A stretch of DNA of 38,238 nucleotides, from assembly GCA_031379665.1 (NCBI GenBank), contig JANNFI010000123.1, positions 1-38,238 of the forward strand, read 5' to 3'. The stretch is from SZUA-254 sp031379665 (GTDB lineage Bacteria > Bacteroidota > Ignavibacteria > UBA10030 > SZUA-254). Position numbers and translations under genes: made by a program. Within the stretch, counting starts at the first letter, position 1; each line of letters begins with the position of its first letter. Of the stretch, positions 15,756-24,656 are shown piece by piece. The notes beneath the pieces were generated by a model. That model worked only from the letters and a program-made list of their open reading frames with translations, was not told the DNA's origin and searched no databases.

Positions 15756-16609
15756 GCCGGGTATCGCGGCATACCGAACCGTCATTGACGCTCATCGTTG
15801 CTGTGTACAACGCCGTGCGACCGCTCGGTTTGATCTTCGACGCGCTCGACAGGCAGACGCTCGCCGATTTCGAGGTCGTGGTGGCCGACGACGGTTCGGG
15901 CCCGGCGGTTGCGGATCTTGTGGAGGGACGGAGGACGGCGTCCCGGTACGCCATCACGCACATCCGGCAGCCCGATCACGGTTTCCGAAAGAACGCGATA
16001 CTCAACCGCGCCATCACCGCGTCAGCGTCGCGCTACCTGGTCTTCATCGACGGTGATTGCATCCCCCACCGGAATTTCCTGGAGGACCACCTCTCCCAGG
16101 CCGAACCCGACGCCGTCCTCTGCGGGAGGAGAGTGAACCTCGGTCCGGCGATCTCGGAGAGAGTCACACCCGGGTCCGTCCGGGACGGCCGCTTCGAGAG
16201 GATCTCGCTTGCCCTCCTGATGGACGGCCTGAAGGGTGGGAGCGCCTCGATCGAGGACGCCATACGGACGCGGAGCCCGCTGCTCAGGAAACTGCTCCAT
16301 CCGGGGACACCCGCGATCCTCGGCTGCAATTTTTCGGTCCACCGCGACTGGATGGAACGGATCAACGGCTTCAACGAAGACTACCGAGCCCCCGGGCTTG
16401 GGGAGGACTCCGACGTGGCGTTCAGGCTCGGTCTCGCCGGGGCATCCCTGAAGTCGCTCCGAAACCTGGCCATCCTGTTCCATCTCCACCATCCGAAAAC
16501 GGAGGTGGGGGAGGAGAACCGGCGGATCTACGCCGCCGTGGTGGCCTCCCGCGAAATGATTTGTAATCACGGCCTCGACACACTTTCCCCGGGTATCCAT
16601 GCGGTCTGA
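15752..16609 (+). CDS. Family 2 glycosyltransferase with C-terminal galactosyltransferase-like region
   Basis: The 285-residue protein has a GT-A domain with LTLIVAVYNAVRP, the DDGS motif at residues 46-49 and D100-G-D102 as metal site. The C-terminal half contains GCNFSVHRDWMERINGFNED and GEDSDVAFRL, the arrangement of the Glyco_transf_7C/galactosyltransferase-type region in which an acidic ED(S)D pair is catalytic. It differs clearly from the two neighbouring WaaE-like enzymes. The GTG start overlaps the preceding stop codon (GTGA at 15752), so translation is coupled. Probably builds a surface polysaccharide; substrate unknown. Confidence 0.85.
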   Translation: MSRVSRHTEPSLTLIVAVYNAVRPLGLIFDALDRQTLADFEVVVADDGSGPAVADLVEGRRTASRYAITHIRQPDHGFRKNAILNRAITASASRYLVFIDGDCIPHRNFLEDHLSQAEPDAVLCGRRVNLGPAISERVTPGSVRDGRFERISLALLMDGLKGGSASIEDAIRTRSPLLRKLLHPGTPAILGCNFSVHRDWMERINGFNEDYRAPGLGEDSDVAFRLGLAGASLKSLRNLAILFHLHHPKTEVGEENRRIYAAVVASREMICNHGLDTLSPGIHAV

Positions 16610-18449
16610 ACTCGTCGAATCTTTCTCAATCTTCCGCCGCATCCTCGGGCTTACCCGGCCATACTGGAAACACATCTCGGCGTCGGTGGTCCTCACGGTA
16701 TTTTACTCGCTGCTGAGCGGTGCGTCGATCTACCTCTTCATTCCCCTCCTCGACATCCTCTTCCACCCGGAGAAGATGAGCGCAGGCGCGCCCGGCGACG
16801 CCTCGCTCGGCCTGGGGTCGTGGTTCTCCGGCCTGAAGGAGGATGTCATCGGCGCGATCCTCGCAGGGTCCCAGAGCGACGCCCTGCTGAGGATCTCGAT
16901 CATCATCATCGTGACGTTCCTCCTGAAGAACATCTTCGGGTACCTGCAGTTCTTCCTGATGAACTACTCCGAGGAGTCGATCATCAGGGACCTGCGGAAC
17001 ACCATCTACCGGCACATCCATTCGCTCCCGCTCGGTTTCTTCTCGAATGAGCGGACGGGGGACCTTATCTCGAGGGTGGTGAGCGACGTCTCGGTCCTCA
17101 ACGGTGGCATCAGCGCCTTTTTCGTGACGATGATGCGCCAGCCGCTCCTGATCGCGGTCTACCTCGTGCTTGCTTTCTCCCTGAGCTGGAAGTTGACCCT
17201 TATTTCCCTCGTCGTGTTCCCGTTCACCCTGGCGATCATCGCATGGATCGCGCTCACGCTCCATCGGGAACGGGGCGTCACCCAGGAGCGGATGGCCGAC
17301 ATCACCGCGGTGCTCCACGAAACGATCTCCGGCGTCAAGGTGGTCAAGGCGTTCGGAATGGAGGATTTCGAGACGCGCAAGTTCGTGAACCACACCCGCG
17401 CGTACTTGCGCTCGATCCTCAGGATCAACCGTATCAAGGACATCTCATCGCCCGCGACGGAATTCCTGAGCGTGATCGCGGGATCGGTGATCGTGTGGTA
17501 CGGCGGCATCCTGGTGTTGCAGGAGAGCACCCTCAGTGCGAGCGAGTTTCTCGGGTTCCTCTTCATCATCTTCCAGATCATGCCGCCGATCAAAGAGCTC
17601 ACGAACGTCGCGAACAGGATCCAGGAGGCGAGCGCGGCGGCGAAGCGCATCTTCGAGATCATCGACGTGGAGCCGAGCATCACCACCCGGAGCGGGGCGG
17701 CCGCTCTCACCGATTTTTCCAGTTCCCTTGAATTCAGAAACGTGTCATTCTCGTACGAAGGAGACCAGACGGTCCTCACGGGGATATCGCTCTCGATCGC
17801 CAAGGGCGATGTGGTCGCGCTGGTGGGCCCGAGCGGAGCCGGCAAGACCACGATCGTCGACCTCATCCCCCGGTTCTACGACCCGTCCGATGGAGCGATT
17901 CTGATCGACGGACAGGACCTCAGGGACCTCGACCTGAAGAGTCTCCGGGAGAAGATCGGCATCGTGACCCAGGAGACGATCCTCTTCAACGACACCATCC
18001 GGAACAACATCGCGTACGGGGTGGCGGAGTGCCCCCCGGATCGGGTCGAGGCGGCAGCCCGGACGGCGAACGCCCACCAGTTCATCGCGAACACCCGTGA
18101 CGGGTACGAGACAGTGATCGGTGAGAGGGGCGTGAAGCTCTCCGGGGGGGAGCGGCAGAGACTGGCCCTCGCGAGGGCGATCCTCAAGAACCCGCCGATT
18201 CTGATATTGGATGAGGCGACGTCGGCGCTCGACACGGAGTCGGAACTCCTGGTGCAGGAAGCGATCGACAGGCTGATGACCGGCAGGACGTCGGTGGTCA
18301 TCGCGCACCGCCTCTCGACCATCCAGCGAGCCTCGCGGATTTACGTCATCGAGCGGGGGAGGATCGTCGGCGCCGGGACCCACACGGAACTGATCGCCGA
18401 CAAGGACGGGCTCTACAAAAAACTCTATGACCTCCAGTTCCGCGCCTGA
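16599..18449 (+). CDS. MsbA-like ABC exporter (fused permease and ATPase)
   Basis: This 616-residue half-transporter has an N-terminal ABC type 1 membrane domain with about six transmembrane segments (roughly residues 20-330), then an ATPase domain. The Walker A GPSGAGKTT is near residue 410, the signature LSGGERQRLALARAIL near 513, Walker B ILILDEATSALD near 535 and the H-loop VVIAHRLST near 565. The family includes MsbA, which flips lipid A-core across the inner membrane. Its place among glycosyltransferases and an O-antigen ligase-like gene supports a lipopolysaccharide or lipid-linked sugar substrate, but this is inference. The ATG overlaps the upstream gene by 11 bases. Confidence 0.9.
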   Translation: MRSELVESFSIFRRILGLTRPYWKHISASVVLTVFYSLLSGASIYLFIPLLDILFHPEKMSAGAPGDASLGLGSWFSGLKEDVIGAILAGSQSDALLRISIIIIVTFLLKNIFGYLQFFLMNYSEESIIRDLRNTIYRHIHSLPLGFFSNERTGDLISRVVSDVSVLNGGISAFFVTMMRQPLLIAVYLVLAFSLSWKLTLISLVVFPFTLAIIAWIALTLHRERGVTQERMADITAVLHETISGVKVVKAFGMEDFETRKFVNHTRAYLRSILRINRIKDISSPATEFLSVIAGSVIVWYGGILVLQESTLSASEFLGFLFIIFQIMPPIKELTNVANRIQEASAAAKRIFEIIDVEPSITTRSGAAALTDFSSSLEFRNVSFSYEGDQTVLTGISLSIAKGDVVALVGPSGAGKTTIVDLIPRFYDPSDGAILIDGQDLRDLDLKSLREKIGIVTQETILFNDTIRNNIAYGVAECPPDRVEAAARTANAHQFIANTRDGYETVIGERGVKLSGGERQRLALARAILKNPPILILDEATSALDTESELLVQEAIDRLMTGRTSVVIAHRLSTIQRASRIYVIERGRIVGAGTHTELIADKDGLYKKLYDLQFRA

Positions 18450-19647
18450 CCACGACATCCCCGGTGGTCCGGCGGGTAGGGCGGTCTGCCTCCTGACGGC
18501 CATCGCCGTCGTGTCCGCGACCTTCTCGGTGGCACTCTCATCGATCACGATGGGTGCGGCATTCATCGTGCTTGCCGCGCTCCTTTTTCGAAGCGGCATC
18601 TCTTTCGTCCCGGGGAGCGGCCTTGAGACGGCGTTCCTCCTCTACATCGCCGCCGAAATAGTCTCGTCGGCGTTCTCCGTCGATCCGGTCGATTCCTTCA
18701 CGAACATGAAGCGCGTGTTCCTGATCGGCGTCGTCTACCTGTCGGCCTTCTCGTTCAGGAGCCGGAATCGGATCCTGGTCGTCCTCGGACTGCTGGGCGT
18801 CCTCGGCGCCGCCACGGTGATCGCCGAAGCCGCGTCCCTGCAGGTCGTCGGCGGGATGATCCAGCGGCCGGCGATGTTTCAGATGCCGATGACCGAGGGG
18901 GGGATCAGGATGCTGATCATCCTGGCGCTCATCCCGTTCTCGCTGTCGCCGTCGGTTCCGACCCGCTGGAGGATCGGTCTGGCGGCGGCCGTGGTCGTGC
19001 TCATCGCAGGGCTGTTGATCTCGCAGACCCGGAGCGCGTGGGTGGCCTTCGTCGCCGGCGTCATCGTGATCGGTCTGCTCGGGGACCGGAGGGTCTTCGC
19101 CGGGCTGGCGCTGCTGCTCGCGCTGTTCGTCGTCTTCGCGCCCGCCGATTTGCAGGACCGCGCGATGAGCATCGTCGAACTTCACGACCGCGGCGGGTTC
19201 GTCGCGGACTCGGTCACCACCACGGCGGAATCGAACGTCTCGCGTTTCCAGATGATCACGACCGGCTGGCGGATGTTCCTCGACCGCCCCGTCTTCGGAT
19301 GGGGGGACATCGGATTGCGGAACTACTACAGTACGTACGTCACCCCAATGACCCAGGGGGAGGGGGGGCATCTCCACAACAACCTGATGGAGGCCCTCGT
19401 GACGCTCGGGGCGCCGGGATTCTGCGCGGTGCTCTACCTGTTCGCGATGATGTTCGTCGTCATGCGGCGCGCGGCGCGCGGCGCGGCGAAAGGGTCGTTC
19501 CGCGCGGCCCTCACCACCGGCATCCTGGCCGCGTACGCGGGGTTCCACGTGCTCGGGTTGTTTGAATACAATTTCGGCGACCACGAGGTGATGGTGCTGG
19601 TCTGGTTCCTGACCGGCCTCGCCGTGGCGGCACCGGCCACCGAATGA
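18427..19647 (+). CDS. O-antigen ligase/polymerase-like membrane protein
   Basis: The 406-residue protein is strongly hydrophobic, with around ten predicted membrane segments and one larger periplasmic loop (about residues 235-320). This loop region contains GWRMFLDRPVFGWGDIGLRN and HLHNNLMEALVTLGAPGF, typical of the Wzy_C domain shared by O-antigen ligases (WaaL) and polymerases (Wzy). Ligases of this family attach undecaprenyl-linked glycan to lipid A-core in the periplasm. The start overlaps the ABC transporter gene by 23 bases, and the stop overlaps the next glycosyltransferase by four, so it belongs to the same polysaccharide operon. Ligase versus polymerase cannot be decided from sequence. 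Confidence 0.82.
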   Translation: MTSSSAPDHDIPGGPAGRAVCLLTAIAVVSATFSVALSSITMGAAFIVLAALLFRSGISFVPGSGLETAFLLYIAAEIVSSAFSVDPVDSFTNMKRVFLIGVVYLSAFSFRSRNRILVVLGLLGVLGAATVIAEAASLQVVGGMIQRPAMFQMPMTEGGIRMLIILALIPFSLSPSVPTRWRIGLAAAVVVLIAGLLISQTRSAWVAFVAGVIVIGLLGDRRVFAGLALLLALFVVFAPADLQDRAMSIVELHDRGGFVADSVTTTAESNVSRFQMITTGWRMFLDRPVFGWGDIGLRNYYSTYVTPMTQGEGGHLHNNLMEALVTLGAPGFCAVLYLFAMMFVVMRRAARGAAKGSFRAALTTGILAAYAGFHVLGLFEYNFGDHEVMVLVWFLTGLAVAAPATE

Positions 19648-20420
19648 CGAAGCGGCTTGGGACGGTCACCGCCGTTGTGATTGCGCTGAACGAGGAACGG
19701 AACATCGCCGGGTGCCTCGACACCCTTCGCTGGGCCGACGAGGTCATCGTCGTAGACGCCTGCAGCACAGACCGCACCGCTGAAATCGCCCGGGAGCGAG
19801 GCGCCACAGTCCTCACCGAACCCTGGGCCGGATACGGCCGGGCGCGTAATCTCGCCGCCGAGGCGGCGGCAGGCGAGTGGATCCTCGCGATCGACGCCGA
19901 CGAGAGGGTGAGTGAACCTCTGGCCACCGAAATCAGGGCTATGGTCTCGGGGCGAGCGGAGGACCGTGACGTAACGGCATACGAGGTCGCCCGCCGCGCC
20001 TACTTCCTCGGACGATGGATACGGCACTGCGGATGGTACCCGGGATACGTTGCCCGCCTCTTCAGGAATGGGGAGGCCGGGTACGACCAGGCCCGGGTGC
20101 ACGAGCGGCTCGTGTTCACCGGAAGGTCCGGCAGGCTCCGGAACGACCTCGAACATTACACCGACGATAACCTCTTCCACTACCTCAGCAAGCTCGACCG
20201 CTACACGACGCTCGCGGCGGAGGACCTCGCGGAGCGGGGGCGGGGGTTCTCTCCAATCGACCTCGTCGTGAAGCCCCCGTTCCTGTTCCTGAAGATGTAT
20301 ATCCTCAGGCTCGGGTTCCTCGACGGGATCCACGGGTTGACGCTGTCGCTCCTGTCGTCGGCATATGTCTTCGTGAAATACGCGAAGCTCTGGGAGAAAA
20401 CCCTCCCCCCAACCCGTTGA
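19644..20420 (+). CDS. Family 2 glycosyltransferase, WaaE/KdtX-like (second copy)
   Basis: A 258-residue GT-A enzyme with VVIALNEERNIAGCLDTLRW at the start, D84-A-D86 as the DxD motif, and GRWIRHCGWYPGYVARLFRN, all closely resembling the enzyme at 14928. The C-terminal SKLDRYTTLAAEDL and a hydrophobic helix follow the WaaE/KdtX pattern. The two paralogues bracket the other polysaccharide genes, suggesting an old duplication with divergence of acceptor or donor. The ATG overlaps the stop of the ligase-like gene (ATGA at 19644). Likely acts on the same lipopolysaccharide core or glycan. Confidence 0.88.
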   Translation: MTKRLGTVTAVVIALNEERNIAGCLDTLRWADEVIVVDACSTDRTAEIARERGATVLTEPWAGYGRARNLAAEAAAGEWILAIDADERVSEPLATEIRAMVSGRAEDRDVTAYEVARRAYFLGRWIRHCGWYPGYVARLFRNGEAGYDQARVHERLVFTGRSGRLRNDLEHYTDDNLFHYLSKLDRYTTLAAEDLAERGRGFSPIDLVVKPPFLFLKMYILRLGFLDGIHGLTLSLLSSAYVFVKYAKLWEKTLPPTR

Positions 20421-20464
20421 TTTTCACCAACCTTTTCAATACACTGACGCTGGGATCCCATTCA

Positions 20465-20767
20465 ATGACCGAAAACGAGAAAGACGAACTCCTCCTGACG
20501 CAGATCGCGCTGATGTTCCAGACCGCCGCTCTCCAGCAGATGGGCAAGCTGAAAAACCCGGTTTCGGATACCGTGGAGAGGGACCTCGCTCAGGCCCGCA
20601 TCTCCATCGACATCCTGGACGTCCTCCACCGGAGGATGAAGGGAAACCTCCGGGAGTCGGAAGACCGGATGTTCACCACCGTCCTGCGCGAGTTGCGGTT
20701 GAATTACGTCGACGAAGCCGCGAAGCCGTCCGGCGATCCGCCCGGGCCCGGGCCGACGGCCTCGTGA
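20465..20767 (+). CDS. DUF1844 family protein
   Basis: A 100-residue protein of unknown function. It is predicted helical and contains LLLTQIALMFQTAALQQMGKL and ARISIDILDVLHRRMKGNL, the pattern of the DUF1844 family, widespread next to housekeeping genes. A Pro/Gly-rich tail closes it. I chose ATG at 20465, preceded by CTGGGA; an in-frame TTG at 20417 overlaps the upstream stop but would add residues not seen in the family. It lies between a glycosyltransferase and nadK in one run of genes. Confidence 0.8.
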   Translation: MTENEKDELLLTQIALMFQTAALQQMGKLKNPVSDTVERDLAQARISIDILDVLHRRMKGNLRESEDRMFTTVLRELRLNYVDEAAKPSGDPPGPGPTAS

Positions 20768-20777
20768 GGCGCCCACG

Positions 20778-21674
20778 ATGACCTACGGAATCATCGCCAA
20801 CACCTCCAAGAAGGAAAGCCTGAGCGTCCTCGCGACGCTCCTCGCCGCGCTCCGGGCCAAGGGCGCCCGGTACGTCGTTCACGAGGAGATCGCCGCGGCC
20901 GCCGCAAAGTCTCCCGGGGATGGCATCGAGGGCGTCGGGCCTGGCGTGCCGATGTCGACGCTCCTCGACAGTTCGACGATGGTGATCGTCCTGGGGGGTG
21001 ATGGGACGATGCTCTCAGCCGCCAGGGCGATCGGGCCCCGCCAGCTCCCGCTCCTCGGGATCAACCTCGGGAAGCTGGGATTTTTGGCGGAAGTCTCCGT
21101 CTCCGACCTCGAGGCCTGCCTCGACGACATCGGCGCCGGGCGGTACGAGGTGGAGGAACGGCTTGCTCTGGAGGCGTACATCGGGGGCGACCCCGTTCCG
21201 CTCACCGCGCTGAACGAAATCGCCATCGGTCGCGGAGCGTCGGCCCGTGTGATCGACTTCGAAACCCTCGTGAACGGCGAGTACCTGGTGACGTACGCGG
21301 CAGACGGGATCATCGTTACGACCCCGACCGGCTCGACCGGTTACTCGCTCGCTACCGGTGGTCCTATCGTCACACCCCGGTGCGACGTCCTCACCATCAT
21401 CGCGATTTCACCGCACACGCTCACGGCGCGGCCTGTCATCATCCCGTCGGACAGCGTCGTGCGGGTCAACGTGAGCCAGGGCCCCTCCGCCGTTCAGATC
21501 ACTGCGGACGGCCAGGTGGAAAAATCCTGTCCCCTGCCGGTGGAGTGTACGATCAGGCGCGCACCCTTCAGCGTCCGGCTCGTCCGCTGGCGGGCCGGTT
21601 CATACTTCGACCTCCTGCGCACGAAATTGATGTGGGGGCGCGACATCCGGACCGGACGCGAAGGTCGGCGTTGA
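20778..21674 (+). CDS. nadK: NAD kinase
   Basis: NAD kinase phosphorylates NAD to NADP with ATP in the cytosol. The catalytic GGDGTML motif is at residues 73-79, with LLGINLGKLGFLAE after it. The adenine/ribose-binding NE motif is LTALNEIAIGRG, and TTPTGSTGYSLATGGPIV is the conserved glycine-rich region. The 298-residue length is typical. It is 10 bases after the DUF1844 gene, and its TGA overlaps the TTG start of radA, so these genes are coupled. Confidence 0.96.
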   Translation: MTYGIIANTSKKESLSVLATLLAALRAKGARYVVHEEIAAAAAKSPGDGIEGVGPGVPMSTLLDSSTMVIVLGGDGTMLSAARAIGPRQLPLLGINLGKLGFLAEVSVSDLEACLDDIGAGRYEVEERLALEAYIGGDPVPLTALNEIAIGRGASARVIDFETLVNGEYLVTYAADGIIVTTPTGSTGYSLATGGPIVTPRCDVLTIIAISPHTLTARPVIIPSDSVVRVNVSQGPSAVQITADGQVEKSCPLPVECTIRRAPFSVRLVRWRAGSYFDLLRTKLMWGRDIRTGREGRR

Positions 21675-23041
21675 AAAAATCCCCGGCCCGGGCCTCCCGG
21701 AGCGTTTTCGTCTGCCAGGCCTGTGCGTATGAATCGCCCAGGTGGGTTGGACGGTGTCCGAATTGCGAGGGGTGGAACACGCTCGTTGAGGAGATCAAGT
21801 CCCCGCAGTTGAGCACACGTGCGACCCAGGGTGCGGCGTCCTCACGCCCGATCCCCCTCTCGGACGTCGATTCGGTCGAGCGGACGAGGATTCCCACCGG
21901 CATCGCCGAATTCGACAGGGTCCTGGGCGGGGGTATCGTTCCCGGTTCGGTCACCCTCCTCGGCGGCGACCCGGGGATCGGAAAGTCGACCCTGATGATG
22001 CAGCTCGCGGCCGCCATCGCTCCGCTGTCAATCCTCTACGTGTCGGGGGAGGAGTCCCCGCGCCAGATCAAGCTCAGGGCCGAGCGTCTCGGGTTCGGCA
22101 AGGGCTCGAACCTCCTCATCTTCACCGAGACGAACGCGGACGTGGTCGCCGACGTGGTTGCGAAGACGACGCCGGGAATGATCGTTATCGATTCGATCCA
22201 GACGATGTACCGGCCCCTCCTCGACGGCTCGCCCGGGAGCGTCGCCCAGGTACGCGAGTCGGCTGCTCTTCTCACCCGCGTTGCCAAGGACCTCGACGTG
22301 CCGCTCTTCCTTATCGGCCACGTGACGAAGGACGGGTTCATCGCCGGACCCAAGGTCATCGAACACATGGTCGATACGGTCATCCAGTTTGAGGGCGACC
22401 GGCATTTCGCGTACAGGATCCTCCGCGCCTCAAAGAACCGTTTCGGTTCCACGAACGAGATCGGTGTCTTTGAGATGCGCAGCGAAGGCCTCCGCGAGGT
22501 CCTGAACCCGTCGGAGGTCTTCCTGTCCGAGAGATCGGTGGGGGCGTCCGGTTCGACCGTCGTCGCCGCTCTCGAGGGGACGCGGCCGATCCTCGTGGAG
22601 GTCCAGGCCCTCGTCTCCTCCACGAACTTCTCCGTCCCGCAACGAAACACCACCGGCTTCGATTACCGCCGGCTCGGGCACCTGCTGGCGGTCCTCGAGA
22701 AGCGGCTCGGGATGAACATGGGAGGGTACGACGTCTTCGTGAACGTCGCCGGGGGGGTTCGGATCGACGAGCCGGGGCTCGACCTGGGCATCGCCGCCTC
22801 GATCATCTCCAGCCTCAAGGATGTCGCGATAGCGTCGCAAACGGTGGTGGTCGGTGAGATCGGCCTCGGGGGTGAGGTGAGGAGCGTCGGACAGATCGAG
22901 AAGCGGATTCAGGAGGCGGAGAAACTCGGGTTTGAACACTTTCTCCTGCCGCACAACAACCTCAGGACCGCCCCGCGCGGGCGGATCGCGCTCCACGGCG
23001 TGGAGAGGGTGGAAGACGTGATGGCGTTCCTCCTCAGATAA
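21671..23041 (+). CDS. radA: DNA repair protein RadA (Sms)
   Basis: RadA is a RecA-like helicase that extends recombination branches. The N-terminal zinc finger has Cys15, Cys18, Cys29 and Cys32 (CQAC and CPNC). Walker A is GGDPGIGKST at about residues 98-107, the family-specific KNRFG motif is near residue 255, and the C-terminal Lon-protease-like domain follows (NMGGYDVFVNVAGGVRIDEP). With the TTG at 21671, overlapping the nadK stop, the protein has 456 residues, close to E. coli RadA (460). A longer upstream reading frame exists but antisense-like sequence there overlaps nadK and is not credible. Confidence 0.96.
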   Translation: MKKSPARASRSVFVCQACAYESPRWVGRCPNCEGWNTLVEEIKSPQLSTRATQGAASSRPIPLSDVDSVERTRIPTGIAEFDRVLGGGIVPGSVTLLGGDPGIGKSTLMMQLAAAIAPLSILYVSGEESPRQIKLRAERLGFGKGSNLLIFTETNADVVADVVAKTTPGMIVIDSIQTMYRPLLDGSPGSVAQVRESAALLTRVAKDLDVPLFLIGHVTKDGFIAGPKVIEHMVDTVIQFEGDRHFAYRILRASKNRFGSTNEIGVFEMRSEGLREVLNPSEVFLSERSVGASGSTVVAALEGTRPILVEVQALVSSTNFSVPQRNTTGFDYRRLGHLLAVLEKRLGMNMGGYDVFVNVAGGVRIDEPGLDLGIAASIISSLKDVAIASQTVVVGEIGLGGEVRSVGQIEKRIQEAEKLGFEHFLLPHNNLRTAPRGRIALHGVERVEDVMAFLLR

Positions 23042-23052
23042 TCCGATTCCCG

Positions 23053-23721
23053 ATGAGGCCACCTGCCCTGATCCTTGTCGCGACGCGTAATTCGGGCAAG
23101 CTCCGGGAAATACGCGCCATCCTTGCAACGCTTCCCATCAGGATCGAAGGACTCAACGATGTTCGTATTTCCCGCGGGATCCCCGACCTCAAGGTGATTC
23201 CGGAAATCCTGAAGATCCCGGACATCCCGGAAATAGAAGAAACCGGTGAGACGCTCGAGGAAAACGCCCTGATCAAGGCCCGTACCGTCTTCCGGCTGAC
23301 CGGCCTTCCGGCGATCTCCGACGACTCCGGGCTCGAGGTCGACTTCCTCGGGGGGGACCCCGGCGTGCGGTCAGCGAGGTTCGCCGGAGAAGGGGCAACG
23401 TATGACGACAACAACCGCAAGCTCCTCGCGTCGCTCATCGCAGCCGCCGCGGGGGAACGGCGGGCCCGCTTCCGCTGCGTGGCCGCCTATGTCGCCCCCG
23501 GCATCGAACATCTCACTGAAGGTCGCTGTGACGGTGTGATCGGCACGCAACCGCAAGGCGGAAATGGATTCGGATACGATCCGCTCTTCATCCCCGACGG
23601 CCACGACATTACTTTCGCCGAAATCCCACCGGAATTGAAAAATTCCATCAGCCACCGCTCAAAGGCGTTCCGTGAGTTGGGGGACTACCTCACGAGGCTC
23701 TATGCGGGCCCATCCGCCTGA
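23053..23721 (+). CDS. rdgB: Non-canonical purine NTP pyrophosphatase (RdgB/HAM1)
   Basis: The enzyme hydrolyses ITP, dITP and XTP to monophosphates, keeping deaminated purines out of nucleic acids. The substrate-binding start LVATRNSGKLREIRAIL, the central ISDDSGLEVDFLGGDPGVRSARFAG and the C-terminal GNGFGYDPLFIP followed by ISHRSKAFRE are all diagnostic. At 222 residues it is a little longer than E. coli RdgB (197) because of extra residues between the first motif and ETLEENALIKA. It is the last gene of the leuS-led unit. Confidence 0.95.
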   Translation: MRPPALILVATRNSGKLREIRAILATLPIRIEGLNDVRISRGIPDLKVIPEILKIPDIPEIEETGETLEENALIKARTVFRLTGLPAISDDSGLEVDFLGGDPGVRSARFAGEGATYDDNNRKLLASLIAAAAGERRARFRCVAAYVAPGIEHLTEGRCDGVIGTQPQGGNGFGYDPLFIPDGHDITFAEIPPELKNSISHRSKAFRELGDYLTRLYAGPSA

Positions 23722-23763
23722 GTGTCACGGTTTCGCAATAAATTATTTACGCGTAAGAAACTA

Positions 23764-23792
23764 TTGATATTCGGGTGGCTGATGTGTATCTT
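23764..23792 (+). promoter_or_regulatory. Probable promoter upstream of the DUF4905-like gene
   Basis: TTGATA (23764-23769), a 17-base spacer and TATCTT (23787-23792) lie in an AT-rich gap about 30 bases before the gene at 23823. TATCTTTA also fits the Bacteroidota -7 consensus TAnnTTTG at seven of eight positions. This suggests a new transcription unit for the next four genes. Confidence 0.55.
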
Positions 23793-23822
23793 TATCCCAA
23801 AATCAACCCCTGATCAACCAGA

Positions 23823-24656
23823 ATGAGCGTTCATGTCGTCGACAGCGGCCTGTGGAATTTCAGGACCGCCGGTAACATCTGGAAGATCGTCCCCGCTGAC
23901 CCCGGGTTGATCGTCGGCGAGGAGAGGGACCTCGCCGGTAAGACCGTTTCATATTTCTGCGTTGCGCTCGACGATGGCCAGGTCAAATGGCAGGGGAAAC
24001 GGCTGGCCGAGCCGTGGTGGACGGGAATCGAGTCGGTCCATCGCGGGATACTCTTCATCCACGAGTACCCGGTGCCGTCGATGCCCGATCATAAGAAAAT
24101 TCTGGCAATCGATACGCAGACCGGCGACACACTCTGGGAGAATCCGGATCTCGCATTCGGTTTTGCGGTGGGCGCGTCGGTCTATGCCTCAAAGGAGCTG
24201 TTCGACAGGAAGGCCTACTACGAACTGGATCTGATGACCGGGGCGGTCAAACGGGAAATCCCTTCCGACGACCTCCTGGCGCTCCGCGCCGAACCGGGGC
24301 CGGGCTGGGGGGGCGACGTCCAGTTCCCTGATTGGATCCCCGATCCGGCCGCCCCCGTGCGGGGCGCGTTTCCTGACGGGGTGGAATTACAACCGGGGGA
24401 ATCGCTCAGCCACGATGGCGCCGAGATTACGACCTGTTACGAAGTGCTGCCACCGGCGGCGGGCGCCAGGAAACTACGGGAACACCTCTTCGTCATCGAC
24501 GTCCGTTCGGGTGCGCTCGTGTTCCGCGACGTTGTCTGCGACGATCTGTCGCTGCCAGCCGGCTCAACGTTTTTCCGCGTGGAGGAGAGGATCCTTTACG
24601 TGAAGGACCGGACGACGCTCCGGTCATTTACCATCTCCGACGGAGTTACGAAATGA
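23823..24656 (+). CDS. DUF4905-like beta-propeller-like protein
   Basis: A 277-residue soluble protein of unknown function, without a signal peptide. The opening WNFRTAGNIWKIVPADPG, the repeated ALDDGQVKWQGK and AIDTQTGDTLWENP motifs and the late VIDVRSGALVFRD look like PQQ/WD-type beta-propeller blades, and the GEERDL and WWTGIE motifs recall DUF4905, found in Bacteroidota/Chlorobi genomes. The family assignment is from memory of its pattern and should be checked. It has its own promoter-like sequence and its stop overlaps the PhzF-family start (ATGA at 24653). Confidence 0.7.
   Translation: MSVHVVDSGLWNFRTAGNIWKIVPADPGLIVGEERDLAGKTVSYFCVALDDGQVKWQGKRLAEPWWTGIESVHRGILFIHEYPVPSMPDHKKILAIDTQTGDTLWENPDLAFGFAVGASVYASKELFDRKAYYELDLMTGAVKREIPSDDLLALRAEPGPGWGGDVQFPDWIPDPAAPVRGAFPDGVELQPGESLSHDGAEITTCYEVLPPAAGARKLREHLFVIDVRSGALVFRDVVCDDLSLPAGSTFFRVEERILYVKDRTTLRSFTISDGVTK

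Noticed and set aside
21380..21670. Upstream extension of radA overlapping nadK
   Set aside because: The extension runs over the conserved C-terminal part of NAD kinase in another frame, and RadA length and zinc finger position fit the TTG at 21671.
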